Source of the DNA: G963677325 sp963810555
Lineage (GTDB): Bacteria > Bacteroidota > Bacteroidia > Bacteroidales > Prolixibacteraceae
Direction: 5' to 3'
NCBI GenBank assembly: GCA_963810555.1
Contig: CAWENX010000022.1
Coordinates: forward strand, 72,337 to 136,336
DNA length: 64,000 bases
Of this stretch, positions 34,521-42,630 are shown piece by piece. Position 1 is the stretch's first letter. Each line of letters opens with the position of its first letter. Position numbers and translations under genes: made by a program. The notes below the pieces were generated by a model that was not told the DNA's origin, searched no databases, and saw only the letters and a program-made list of their open reading frames with translations.

Positions 34521-35729
34521 ATGAAAATACTATTCATAACACTGATTTCTACAAATTTATTAATTATGGCTTGTCAGAATTCTCCCAAGGAAGTTACATT
34601 CAAAAAAGGCGAATACGGTTATGATCTTAATTTTCTGAAAAGCAAATTAAAGACGATTAAACTCGTGAAGGGCAATTCAGAATTAGTCATTGTCCCTCAA
34701 TACCAGGGAAGGGTGATGACAAGTACCTCATCAGGTCCAAAAGGCTATTCATACGGATGGATCAACCACGAACTTATTGCCTCGTCCAAAATCCTTGAAC
34801 ATTTCAATCCTTACGGGGGCGAAGAACGCCTCTGGCTGGGGCCCGAAGGCGGTCAGTTTTCAATCTATTATCCCAAAGATTCCTCTTTTACAAATAAAAA
34901 CTGGTATGTCCCGAAGGCATTTGATACAGAATCCTTTGATGTCCTGCAGCAGAATTCTGACAGTGCGACCCTGTCAAAGCAATTTGAATTGACAAACTAT
35001 TCAGGTACTCATTTCAGTGTACTGGTAACCCGTAAAGTTAAAATCCTTCCTGAGAACAATATTCCGGGACTTCTTGGAACTGAATTAGGCAAATCAATAC
35101 ATGCGGTGGCTTACAAGTCTGAAAATCAGCTTAAAAATGCAGGAGACAATGAATGGACAAGAGAGAGCGGCGCTTTGTCCATCTGGATGCTGAGTATGCT
35201 GAATGCCTCTCCTGAAGTGACCATAATTCTTCCTTATAAAAAAGGTGACCTGGGGAAAATTGTCAAAGATGATTATTTTGTAAAAGTCCCTGAAAACAGG
35301 CTGAAAATAACTGAAAATGCTGTCCTCTTTCTTGCAGACGGAAATTTCAGAAGCAAAATCGGAATATCTGCTTTAAGAACGATTCCACGCATCGGAAGCT
35401 ATGATGCTAAAAACAATAAGCTGAGCATACTGGAGTTTTCGTTCCCGGATAATGCCACCAACTTCGTTAATTCTGCGCTTGAAATCCAGAAAGAGCCTTT
35501 TTCGGGCGATGTGATCAATGCATACAATGATGGCCCGAAAGACGGAGGCCCCGGCATGGGACCATTTTATGAACTGGAAGCCTCCTCACCTGCCGCATTT
35601 TTAAAGCCTGGAGAAACAATTACCCATGTTCAGAAGATTTATCATTTTGAAGGGAATGAAGAAGATTTAAATAATTTAGCCAAATCACTCCTGAATATTT
35701 CATTATCAGAGATTAAAAGCGCTTTTTAA
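34521..35729 (+). CDS. DUF6786-type lipoprotein, galactose mutarotase-like
   Basis: A 402-residue lipoprotein (lipobox IMAC, Cys18). The beta-rich body includes VIVPQYQGRVMTSTSSGPKG, NPYGGEERLWLGPEGGQFSI and GPGMGPFYELEASSPAAFLK, a pattern I associate with DUF6786 proteins, which have an aldose-epimerase-like beta-sandwich. Such proteins accompany glycoside hydrolase clusters, but no reaction is established. It stands alone, with 150 bases to the HEPN gene and 128 bases to the following antitoxin gene. Confidence 0.7.
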   Translation: MKILFITLISTNLLIMACQNSPKEVTFKKGEYGYDLNFLKSKLKTIKLVKGNSELVIVPQYQGRVMTSTSSGPKGYSYGWINHELIASSKILEHFNPYGGEERLWLGPEGGQFSIYYPKDSSFTNKNWYVPKAFDTESFDVLQQNSDSATLSKQFELTNYSGTHFSVLVTRKVKILPENNIPGLLGTELGKSIHAVAYKSENQLKNAGDNEWTRESGALSIWMLSMLNASPEVTIILPYKKGDLGKIVKDDYFVKVPENRLKITENAVLFLADGNFRSKIGISALRTIPRIGSYDAKNNKLSILEFSFPDNATNFVNSALEIQKEPFSGDVINAYNDGPKDGGPGMGPFYELEASSPAAFLKPGETITHVQKIYHFEGNEEDLNNLAKSLLNISLSEIKSAF

Positions 35730-35785
35730 TTTTAATAACTTGACTTAATGTTTTCTGAAGGATGTTAAATGGCTGGATAAATTTC

Positions 35786-35816
35786 TTGTTTTTAAGTCAT
35801 TTAACAGCTATTTTTG
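35786..35816 (+). promoter_or_regulatory. Putative promoter of the orphan antitoxin gene
   Basis: TTG (35786-35788) and TATTTTTG (35809-35816) are 20 bases apart, an exact match to the Bacteroidota -33/-7 layout. Transcription would start near 35822, giving a leader of about 36 bases. Confidence 0.5.
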
Positions 35817-35857
35817 TATGAATCTTATTGGATTCATCTATTCAATAATTTGGAGCC

Positions 35858-36055
35858 ATGGACCAGGAAAGTTTTGTTACAGATAAAGAGGGACGTAAAA
35901 TAGCAGTTCAGATTCCAATTAAAACTTACAGAAAATTGGTAGCTGATTCAGAAGAACTTGGCGAAATTAAAGAATATCGTAAGGCCAAAACCCATAAAAG
36001 CGATCCGATACCTTTTAAACAGGCTTTTAAGGAAATTGAAGACTCCATAAAATGA
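35858..36055 (+). CDS. RelB/Phd-like antitoxin, toxin partner lost
   Basis: A 65-residue protein, start DQESFVTDKEGRKIAVQIPI and KTYRKLVADSEELGEIKEYR, of the antitoxin type found with RelE toxins in Bacteroidota. The N-terminal half would form the DNA-binding or dimer part and the C-terminal half (DPIPFKQAFKEIEDSIK) the toxin-binding helix. The stop codon overlaps the start of a truncated toxin frame (ATGA at 36052-36055). A good promoter match lies upstream, so the antitoxin may still be expressed. Confidence 0.7.
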   Translation: MDQESFVTDKEGRKIAVQIPIKTYRKLVADSEELGEIKEYRKAKTHKSDPIPFKQAFKEIEDSIK

Positions 36056-36105
36056 CGTATATCGTTCTAATTGAGCGTTATGCCCAAAAACAGATAATGA
36101 AGTAA
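36052..36105 (+). pseudogene. RelE-type toxin remnant of 17 codons
   Basis: The frame starts at the ATG overlapping the antitoxin stop and encodes MTYIVLIERYAQKQIMK before TAA at 36103. This is the normal N-terminal strand and first helix of a RelE-family toxin; the remaining ~70 residues are absent, and the esterase gene starts 34 bases later. The toxin was lost by deletion rather than by point mutation. Confidence 0.65.
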
Positions 36106-36139
36106 TAATGATCCACAATTCAATAGAAATAAAAAAAGT

Positions 36140-37594
36140 ATGAGAAAAACATTAACAATCAATCTCTTTTTATTAACAGCTTTATTTATCTCACTTTCCC
36201 TGGCATCCTTTGCTGATGTTAAATTGCCGGGAGTCCTGACCAGCAATATGGTTTTGCAGAGAGAACGCCCCATTACCATCTGGGGATGGGCAGACAAAGG
36301 CGAAAAAGTGAATGTCACTTTTAATAATCTTAAAAAGAGCGCCAAAGCCGATAAATCAGGCGAATGGAAGGTAGTCTTCCCTGCGATGCAGGCAGGCGGA
36401 GGAGCTTTACAGCTTAAAGTGCAGGGCAAGAACACCATAACCCTCGATAATATTCTTATCGGCGATGTATGGGTCTGCTCAGGACAGTCCAATATGGGTG
36501 TTGCCATGAAAGACGTGAATAATGCGGAACAGGAAATTGCGGCAGCCGATTACCCGAACATACGCCTTTTCACCTTCCCGAGAAATTTACAGCCCCAGCC
36601 TGTTGACAATACAATCGGCAACCCTGAATGGAAGGAATGTTCACCTGAGAATATCGTCAGATTCAGCGCTGTTGCCTATTTCTTCGGCAGGGATGTTTAC
36701 AAGGAAATCAATATTCCGATCGGCCTGCTTCACACAAGCTGGGGAGGAACCAATGCTGAGGCGTGGACAAGCATGGACTGGATTGTAAAGCTCCCGAAAT
36801 ACAAGGACTGGCCAAATGAACTGGCTGAAAGGATGAAAAAAACTGATTCTTTATCTCTTGCAAAGATGAAGCAGCCCAATGAACTCCATACTGGTCTTTT
36901 TAACGGGATGATCAATCCTCTCCTTAATCTCGCTGTCAAAGGTGTAATTTGGTACCAGGGTGAGTCAAACGCCTATGAAGGAAAGCTTTACCAGACCATG
37001 TTTCCCAATATGATTGACTGCTGGAGAGAAAAATGGCATCAGCCTGATATGCCGTTCCTCTATGTTCAGCTTGCCAACTATATGGATGAGCCTGTCGAAC
37101 CCGGCAAAAGCAACTGGGCCAGCCTTCGCGAAGCACAACTGATGACCCTGAATCATCCCAATACAGGAATGGCAGTTGCCATTGACATCGGAGAAGCAAA
37201 AAATATTCATCCCAAAGACAAGCAGGATGTGGGTTACCGGCTGGCGCTGAATGCTTTCCATCTCGTTTACGGAAAGGATATCGTTTACAGCGGCCCCATC
37301 TATAAATCCATGGAAATTGAAGGGAATAAAATTGCTGTCAGTTTCACCCATCTTGGCTCAGGGCTGATGGTAAAAGACAAATACGGGTATCCCAAAACTT
37401 TTGCCATTGCCGGTGCCGATCAGAAATTCTACTGGGCAAAAGCTGACATTCAGGGCGATAAAGTCGTCGTGTGGTCTGATCAGGTTCCCAATCCTGTCGC
37501 CGTACGTTACGCCTGGGCTGACAATCCCGGCGAAGCCAACCTCTACAACAAGGAAGGTTTGCCCGCATCTCCTTTCAGGACAGATAACTGGTAG
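36140..37594 (+). CDS. Sialate O-acetylesterase-like (SASA/CE20-type) esterase
   Basis: A 484-residue secreted esterase with a signal peptide ending in ASFAD. LPGVLTSNMVLQRERPITIW opens an N-terminal beta-domain. The SGNH core follows: CSGQSNM with Ser117 as nucleophile, VIWYQGESNAYEG with the oxyanion-type Glu/Asn, and AVAIDIGEAKNIHPKDKQDV with the catalytic His and an Asp. This family removes O-acetyl groups from sialic acid or plant glycans (family knowledge); in a pectin-like setting deacetylation of polysaccharide is likely (inference). A strong intrinsic terminator follows at 37625-37652. Confidence 0.88.
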   Translation: MRKTLTINLFLLTALFISLSLASFADVKLPGVLTSNMVLQRERPITIWGWADKGEKVNVTFNNLKKSAKADKSGEWKVVFPAMQAGGGALQLKVQGKNTITLDNILIGDVWVCSGQSNMGVAMKDVNNAEQEIAAADYPNIRLFTFPRNLQPQPVDNTIGNPEWKECSPENIVRFSAVAYFFGRDVYKEINIPIGLLHTSWGGTNAEAWTSMDWIVKLPKYKDWPNELAERMKKTDSLSLAKMKQPNELHTGLFNGMINPLLNLAVKGVIWYQGESNAYEGKLYQTMFPNMIDCWREKWHQPDMPFLYVQLANYMDEPVEPGKSNWASLREAQLMTLNHPNTGMAVAIDIGEAKNIHPKDKQDVGYRLALNAFHLVYGKDIVYSGPIYKSMEIEGNKIAVSFTHLGSGLMVKDKYGYPKTFAIAGADQKFYWAKADIQGDKVVVWSDQVPNPVAVRYAWADNPGEANLYNKEGLPASPFRTDNW

Positions 37595-37624
37595 ATAATC
37601 ACTTAGGTAATATGCAACGATATA

Positions 37625-37652
37625 AATCCGGGATCAGAATCCCGGATTTTTT
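37625..37652 (+). terminator. Intrinsic terminator of the SASA esterase gene
   Basis: AATCCGGGAT (37625-37634) and ATCCCGGATT (37639-37648) form a perfect 10-bp stem with a CAGA loop, followed by a run of Ts ending at 37652. It lies 31 bases beyond the stop codon at 37594. Confidence 0.85.
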
Positions 37653-37734
37653 CATTTGTATCATACTTTTCGGAAAAAGGAAAATATCTGCCCTCTAAGC
37701 CATTTTCGATATACCAACCTGTTTTCAAAGCCTG

Positions 37735-37851
37735 ACCATCTTAAGTGTTTATTCGTAGATTATTCGTAGTTTATTCGTATATCATTCGTATAATATACGA
37801 ATAAATAACGAATAACCTACGTATAATGTATGAATAAATATTGGAGATGGT
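37735..37851. repeat. 117-bp phased palindrome, copy P3
   Basis: Bounded by ACCATCT (37735-37741) and AGATGGT (37845-37851). TTCGTA stands at 37752, 37763, 37774 and 37785, then TACGAA, AACGAA, TACGTA and TATGAA at 37796, 37807, 37818 and 37829, all at an 11-bp step. The two 47-base arms agree in 38 positions by my count. It lies after a terminator and 93 bases before the GH97 start codon. Confidence 0.9.
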
Positions 37852-37943
37852 ATAGGGAAAATACAGATTGTTTAGGAGATTGAAGGAATTATGAAGGAAG
37901 TTTATGATTTTATTATTTTTGTCTGTCAACTGACCAATGTAAA

Positions 37944-39797
37944 ATGAAAATCTTTAAAACCTGTTTCTTTTATATCTCAATTATCCTGATCCTGAGTTCG
38001 TGTGTTAAAACATTATCGCTCAGTTCACCGGATAATCAGACGACTATATTCCTGGAACTGAACGAGCAGGGGAAACTGTACTATTCTGTTCAGTCACATC
38101 ATATCGAGGCACTGCAAAAATCACAGATGGGGATGGATATCAGTGATTCTTCGCTTGATTTTAATTCGGGGCTGATATTTGTAAAAGAGACTAAATCATT
38201 CATTGATGAAACCTATCGTCTCCCAACCGGGAAGAGATCTGCTTATCGAAACAAAGCCAATGAGACCGTATTTACTTTTAAAAACCGGCATGATCAGCTT
38301 CTGAAAGTTATATGCAGGGCTTATGACGATGGCATTGCATTTCGCTATGTAGTTGAACGGAAGGGGGATATTACTATAAAGAAAGAAAACACCCGTTTCA
38401 ACATTCCGCAAAATACTCTTTGCTGGATGATGAATTACATCCCGAATTATGAAAATTTCTATCCGAAACGATTGCTTGACACGATAGGTATAGGGCCTCT
38501 CTCCTTTCCTGCCCTTATGCAGATTCATAACAAGCTGTGGATGCTGATGACGGAAGCCTCGGTTTATGATCAGCCGGCCACACATATCCGGAAGACGGGA
38601 AAAGACAATGAACTGGAGATTATACTGCCTGAAGATCAATATACCGTGGACTCAAAGTGGGAATCTCCGTGGCGGACTTTTATTCTTGGCGACAGGTTGG
38701 GAACGATTGTCGAATCTGTGATGGTCGAGAATCTGAATCCTCCCTCTAAAACAACCGATATGAGCTGGATAGAGCCGGGGCCGGCCGTTTTTCCGTGGTG
38801 GGGCAACTATATGGCCAACAGTTATATCGATACCCTGAAAAGATATGTCGACTTGGCTGCGGAGATGCATTGGAAATGGATCGAATTTGACGTATCGCTT
38901 GTCGGTTCGCCTCTGAGGACTTCAAAACTCTGGGAAACAACACCCTGGTTATCTGAATTCACAGCTTATGCCAAATCCAAGGGTATCAATGTTTACGGAT
39001 GGGATGAGATCAATGTATTGAAAACTCAGGAAGGAAGGGATCATGTATTTGGCCGCTACCAGGACCTTGGAATCAAGGGGATCAAGATGGATTACATAGA
39101 TTCAGACAAACAATATGCCATGTGTTTCCGCCGCGATGCGATGAGTGATGCATTGAAAAGGAAAATGATGGTAAGCTTTCATGGTGAGACAGTTCCTCAT
39201 GGTCAAAGGCATACCTATCCGAATGTCATGACGCTGGAAGGGGTAAGAGGAGCCGAGTATTACACTTTCAGGACAAAAGGTCCGACTCCTGAACACAATT
39301 GTACTCTTCCCTTTACCCGTAATGTCGTTGGGCCTATGGATTATACTCCTGTTACCTTTACGATCAGACCTGAGAATCCAAGAAAAACGACCTATGCACA
39401 TGAGCTTGCACTTTCAGTCATCTTCGAATCGGGATGGATGGTCATGGCAGACCGTCCGGATGCCTATCTTAAATCACCGGCTAAGGAATTTCTGCAAAAG
39501 ATTGAAACTGCGTGGGATGAAACGCGGTTTATAGAGGGTTATCCCGGTGAATATGTATGCCTTGCAAGACGCAAAGGGAACAAGTGGTTCATTGCAGGCA
39601 TCAATGCAGGGAAAGAAAGAAGGATGGAAATTCCGCTTAATTTTATCGGCAAGGGTAATCATGATATTACGATTTATGAGGATAAGCCCGGAGATGAGAT
39701 GACCGGTTTGCTTATCCGAAATGAGACGGTCAGTCCCGATAAAACTCTGACGGTAAACATGATGCCAAACGGAGGGTTCTGCACATTGATTGAATGA
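37944..39797 (+). CDS. GH97 family glycosidase (retaining type)
   Basis: A 617-residue lipoprotein (lipobox ILSSC, Cys20). The N-terminal beta-sandwich starts with SLSSPDNQTTIFLELNEQGK, the TIM barrel follows, and a C-terminal sandwich ends in NMMPNGGFCTLIE. GIKGIKMDYIDSD places an Asp383 at the nucleophile position found in retaining GH97 alpha-galactosidases, and TLEGVRGAEYY supplies Glu432 as acid/base. Inverting alpha-glucosidases of the SusB type lack this Asp (family knowledge), so an alpha-galactosidase-like activity is likelier. Calcium-binding Glu residues cannot all be assigned. It is preceded by palindrome P3 and followed by repeat DNA and a decayed UroD-like gene. Confidence 0.87.
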   Translation: MKIFKTCFFYISIILILSSCVKTLSLSSPDNQTTIFLELNEQGKLYYSVQSHHIEALQKSQMGMDISDSSLDFNSGLIFVKETKSFIDETYRLPTGKRSAYRNKANETVFTFKNRHDQLLKVICRAYDDGIAFRYVVERKGDITIKKENTRFNIPQNTLCWMMNYIPNYENFYPKRLLDTIGIGPLSFPALMQIHNKLWMLMTEASVYDQPATHIRKTGKDNELEIILPEDQYTVDSKWESPWRTFILGDRLGTIVESVMVENLNPPSKTTDMSWIEPGPAVFPWWGNYMANSYIDTLKRYVDLAAEMHWKWIEFDVSLVGSPLRTSKLWETTPWLSEFTAYAKSKGINVYGWDEINVLKTQEGRDHVFGRYQDLGIKGIKMDYIDSDKQYAMCFRRDAMSDALKRKMMVSFHGETVPHGQRHTYPNVMTLEGVRGAEYYTFRTKGPTPEHNCTLPFTRNVVGPMDYTPVTFTIRPENPRKTTYAHELALSVIFESGWMVMADRPDAYLKSPAKEFLQKIETAWDETRFIEGYPGEYVCLARRKGNKWFIAGINAGKERRMEIPLNFIGKGNHDITIYEDKPGDEMTGLLIRNETVSPDKTLTVNMMPNGGFCTLIE

Positions 39798-39805
39798 TGC
39801 ATAAA

Positions 39806-39890
39806 TTACAGAGTTCAGAGTTCAGGGTTTCAGAGTTTCGGAGTCTTTGGAACTGAAACACTGGAACACTGAAACATTGAAACACTTTGA
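39806..39890. repeat. Short-word tandem repeats (GAGTTCAG / GAAACACT)
   Basis: Two word series follow each other: CAGAGTTCAGAGTTCAGGG and then GAAACACTGGAACACTGAAAC with further ATTGAAACACT copies. Units are 8-10 bases and imperfect. They fill the gap between the GH97 gene and the UroD-like gene. Confidence 0.6.
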
Positions 39891-39895
39891 TAACA

Positions 39896-40987
39896 ATGCG
39901 TGAGGATCTGCTGAGATGCCTGAGACGACAAGGATTTGAAATGGTTCACAGGGATTTTGTTTTCTGTGAGTCACAGATAGAAAGATTCAAAAAAAGGTTC
40001 GGGCATCCGGATTATGAAACTTATTTCGGACTGTCGCACCGTAAGCTTGAGATTCCTGTCAAAAGAAACTATACTGACGGCCGAAAACAGTTCCCCCGCG
40101 AGGTTTTACCGGAGAGCACTGTTTTTGATGAATATGGCATAGGACATTCGAAAGGTTCGCCTGCAGCATTCCATATGACAAGGATGCACCACCCGCTTAA
40201 GGGGGCAGGATTGAAGGAGATTGAGGATTATCCTTATCCGACAGTAGATGAACCGAGGCTGGAGGAATTCCAAAATGAGATAAAGGCATTAAAAGAGAGA
40301 GGATTGGCATCCCTTGGTTTTATGCAGATGACGGTATGGGAGGCCTCATGGTATCTGCGCTCAATGGAAGAGCTGATGATTGATATGATGACGGAGAGTG
40401 AAGCGGCTACCCTCCTTATTGATAATATCACTGATTTTGCATGTTCAAAGGCAAGGCATATGCTCTTGCAGGAACAGATATCCTGTCTGTTGGAGATGAC
40501 ATCGGGACACAGACAACAATTATGCTCGATGTGGAGTTATGGGAGAAATGGTTACAGCCAAGATTATTAAGGTGATCAAGACCGCAAAAGAGATATAATC
40601 CCTCAATACTCTATTCATTATCATTCATGCGGTTACATAATTCCTTTTATCGATAAGCTGATTGAATCAGGAGTCGATATTCTGAATCCCATCCAGCCTG
40701 AATGCATGTCTTTTGAGGAGGTTCATGATCATTGGGGTGAGCGGCTTTCATTTTGGGGAACACTCGGCACCCAGCAGCTTCTGCCATATGGAACTGCAAA
40801 AGAAGTATATGATCAGACAATAGCCAATCTAAGGAAGTGCGGCAGGAAAGGGGGTATTGTTATTGGCCCCACTCATATGGTGGAACCGGAAGTACCGTGG
40901 GAAAATATTGTTGCAGTCATTTCGGCAATTGAGGAATTTGGTAACTGGCAAATGGTAAACAATAGAAAGTTTTCATGTAATTCGTAA
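39896..40987 (+). pseudogene. Uroporphyrinogen decarboxylase-like (UroD/MtaA-type) gene with several frameshifts
   Basis: The N-terminal part (39896 to about 40450) reads REDLLRCLRRQGFEMVHRDF to SARAT-type barrel sequence, with LASLGFMQMTVWEASWYLRS. The frame then breaks; the continuation AYALAGTDILSVGDDIGTQT lies in another frame, a third segment around IKVIKTAKEI in a further one, and the conserved HSCGYIIPFIDKLIESGVD and FWGTLGTQQLLPYGTAKEVY in the last, ending at 40987. At least three single-base changes between about 40450 and 40620 are needed to restore one protein of about 360 residues. UroD-like proteins of this size in catabolic loci often act as methyl- or demethyltransferases rather than in haem synthesis (family knowledge). 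The density of breaks favours a real pseudogene. Confidence 0.7.
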
Positions 40988-41027
40988 TAATTCGTGAATC
41001 GAAGATCAGCGTAGCTAAATCAAAAAA

Positions 41028-42596
41028 ATGAAATTTACACTTCCCGATATCATAGTTTTTCTGATTTATTGTGCTATTGTGGTTAGTGTGGGGATTGTGA
41101 TCTCGCGACAGGTCAATAAAAAGAAAGATTCAAAGAATTATTTCTTTGCGGGCAACTCTCTGCCCTGGTATCTTGTAGGAAGTTCAATTTTAGCCGCCAA
41201 CATTTCGGCAGAGCAGTTTGTGGGAATGTCAGGATCGGCTTTTGCCATGGGACTGACAATAGCGACATACGAATGGCTTGGTTCTGTAATTCTGATTTTG
41301 GTGGCCATTTGGTTTTTACCGGTATTTGTCCATAAAGGTATCCTCACCATGCCCCAGTTTCTTGAGGTCAGGTATAATCACCGGATAAAAACAGTACTGG
41401 CCATTTTCTGGCTCTTCCTGTTTGTATTCATCAATCTTACTTCAATTCTTTATCTTGGAGCACTTTCACTGAAAACAGTCTTCGGAATCAAACTGGGCTA
41501 TGCTATTACAGGCCTCGCCATCTTTTGCATTTTCATCACTGTCGGGGGAGGACTAAAAACCATCGCCAATACTGATATGATCCAGGTTGTCTTTCTGATT
41601 CTGGGCGGATTGACAACAACTTATCTTGCCCTGAAAACAATCGGAGACGGAAATGGTATAATAAGCGGATTATCAACGATGATGGTAAAAGCCCCCGATA
41701 AATTCCATATGATTTTGTCTCCCTCAGATCCCAATTACAAATATATGCCTGGAATAAGATCTATACTTGGCGGGATATGGATCGCGGGAATCTATTATTT
41801 TGGAGCCAACCAGTATATCATCCAAAAGGCACTGGGATCAAAGAATCTTCAGGAAGCACAGAGAGGGATGGTATTTGCAGGCTATTTGAAATTAATCGTT
41901 CCGATTCTTGTGGTAATTCCCGGAATCGCAGCCTTTGTCCTGAAAGCGGATATTGCCACTCCTAACGAAGCTTATCCATGGCTGCTGGACAGATTTGTAC
42001 CCACCGGCATAAAAGGATTCGTTTTTGCGGCCCTGATAGCTGCCATTGTTTCATCACTGGCAGCAATTGTCAACAGTGCTGCAACTATTTTTTCAATAGA
42101 TATTTATAAAGTACACTTCAGACCGAGGATTTCAGAAGAAAACCTTGTAACAACAGGCAGGATTGCAAGTGTAATCATTGTGGCAGCGGCAGCTTCGATT
42201 GCCTCGTTTCTGTCCGGCATTCAGCAGGTTTTTCAGTTTATCCAGGAATACACTGGATTGATAAGTCCGGGTATCAGTGCAATGTTTGTGCTTGGGCTCT
42301 TCTGGAAAAAGACCACAGCTCATGCTGCATGGATTGCTGTCTTATTGACTTTGCCGGTACCGCTGGTATTGAAGTGGATTTATCCTGAATTGCCGTTCCT
42401 GGATAATATGGTTGTTTCATTTATAGTGATCAGCCTGCAGATGATAGTTGTTTCACTTTGGGATAACCATAAAAAATTGCAGACAAGTGAATGGGAATTG
42501 CCTGCAGGGATATTCAGAATGAAAGACCAGAAGTTTATCTGGTTTTCAATAATAATGATTTTTATTCTTTGCTTATTATATTTTGTCTTCTGGTAA
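41028..42596 (+). CDS. SSS-family sodium/sugar symporter
   Basis: A 522-residue membrane protein with about fourteen hydrophobic helices. DYFFAGNSLPWYLVG-type sequence after helix 1 (NYFFAGNSLPWYLVGSSILA), SAEQFVGMSGSAFAMG and GGLKTIANTDMIQVVFLILG are the classic sodium/solute symporter signatures. IAGIYYFGANQYIIQKALGS and ALIAAIVSSLAAIVNSAATI supply the sodium site region, as in vSGLT. It is expected to import a monosaccharide into the cytosol with Na+ (family knowledge), which would complement the secreted hydrolases of the island. The exact sugar is unknown. It is followed after 34 bases by the convergent fusion kinase gene. Confidence 0.9.
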   Translation: MKFTLPDIIVFLIYCAIVVSVGIVISRQVNKKKDSKNYFFAGNSLPWYLVGSSILAANISAEQFVGMSGSAFAMGLTIATYEWLGSVILILVAIWFLPVFVHKGILTMPQFLEVRYNHRIKTVLAIFWLFLFVFINLTSILYLGALSLKTVFGIKLGYAITGLAIFCIFITVGGGLKTIANTDMIQVVFLILGGLTTTYLALKTIGDGNGIISGLSTMMVKAPDKFHMILSPSDPNYKYMPGIRSILGGIWIAGIYYFGANQYIIQKALGSKNLQEAQRGMVFAGYLKLIVPILVVIPGIAAFVLKADIATPNEAYPWLLDRFVPTGIKGFVFAALIAAIVSSLAAIVNSAATIFSIDIYKVHFRPRISEENLVTTGRIASVIIVAAAASIASFLSGIQQVFQFIQEYTGLISPGISAMFVLGLFWKKTTAHAAWIAVLLTLPVPLVLKWIYPELPFLDNMVVSFIVISLQMIVVSLWDNHKKLQTSEWELPAGIFRMKDQKFIWFSIIMIFILCLLYFVFW

Positions 42597-42630
42597 AATC
42601 AGTCTCCTCTGTAAAGAATTTCAGATATTT

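Noticed and set aside
40706..40987. Separate small gene
   Set aside because: It is the C-terminal segment of the UroD-like gene, continuing a conserved HSCGY block just upstream in the same frame.
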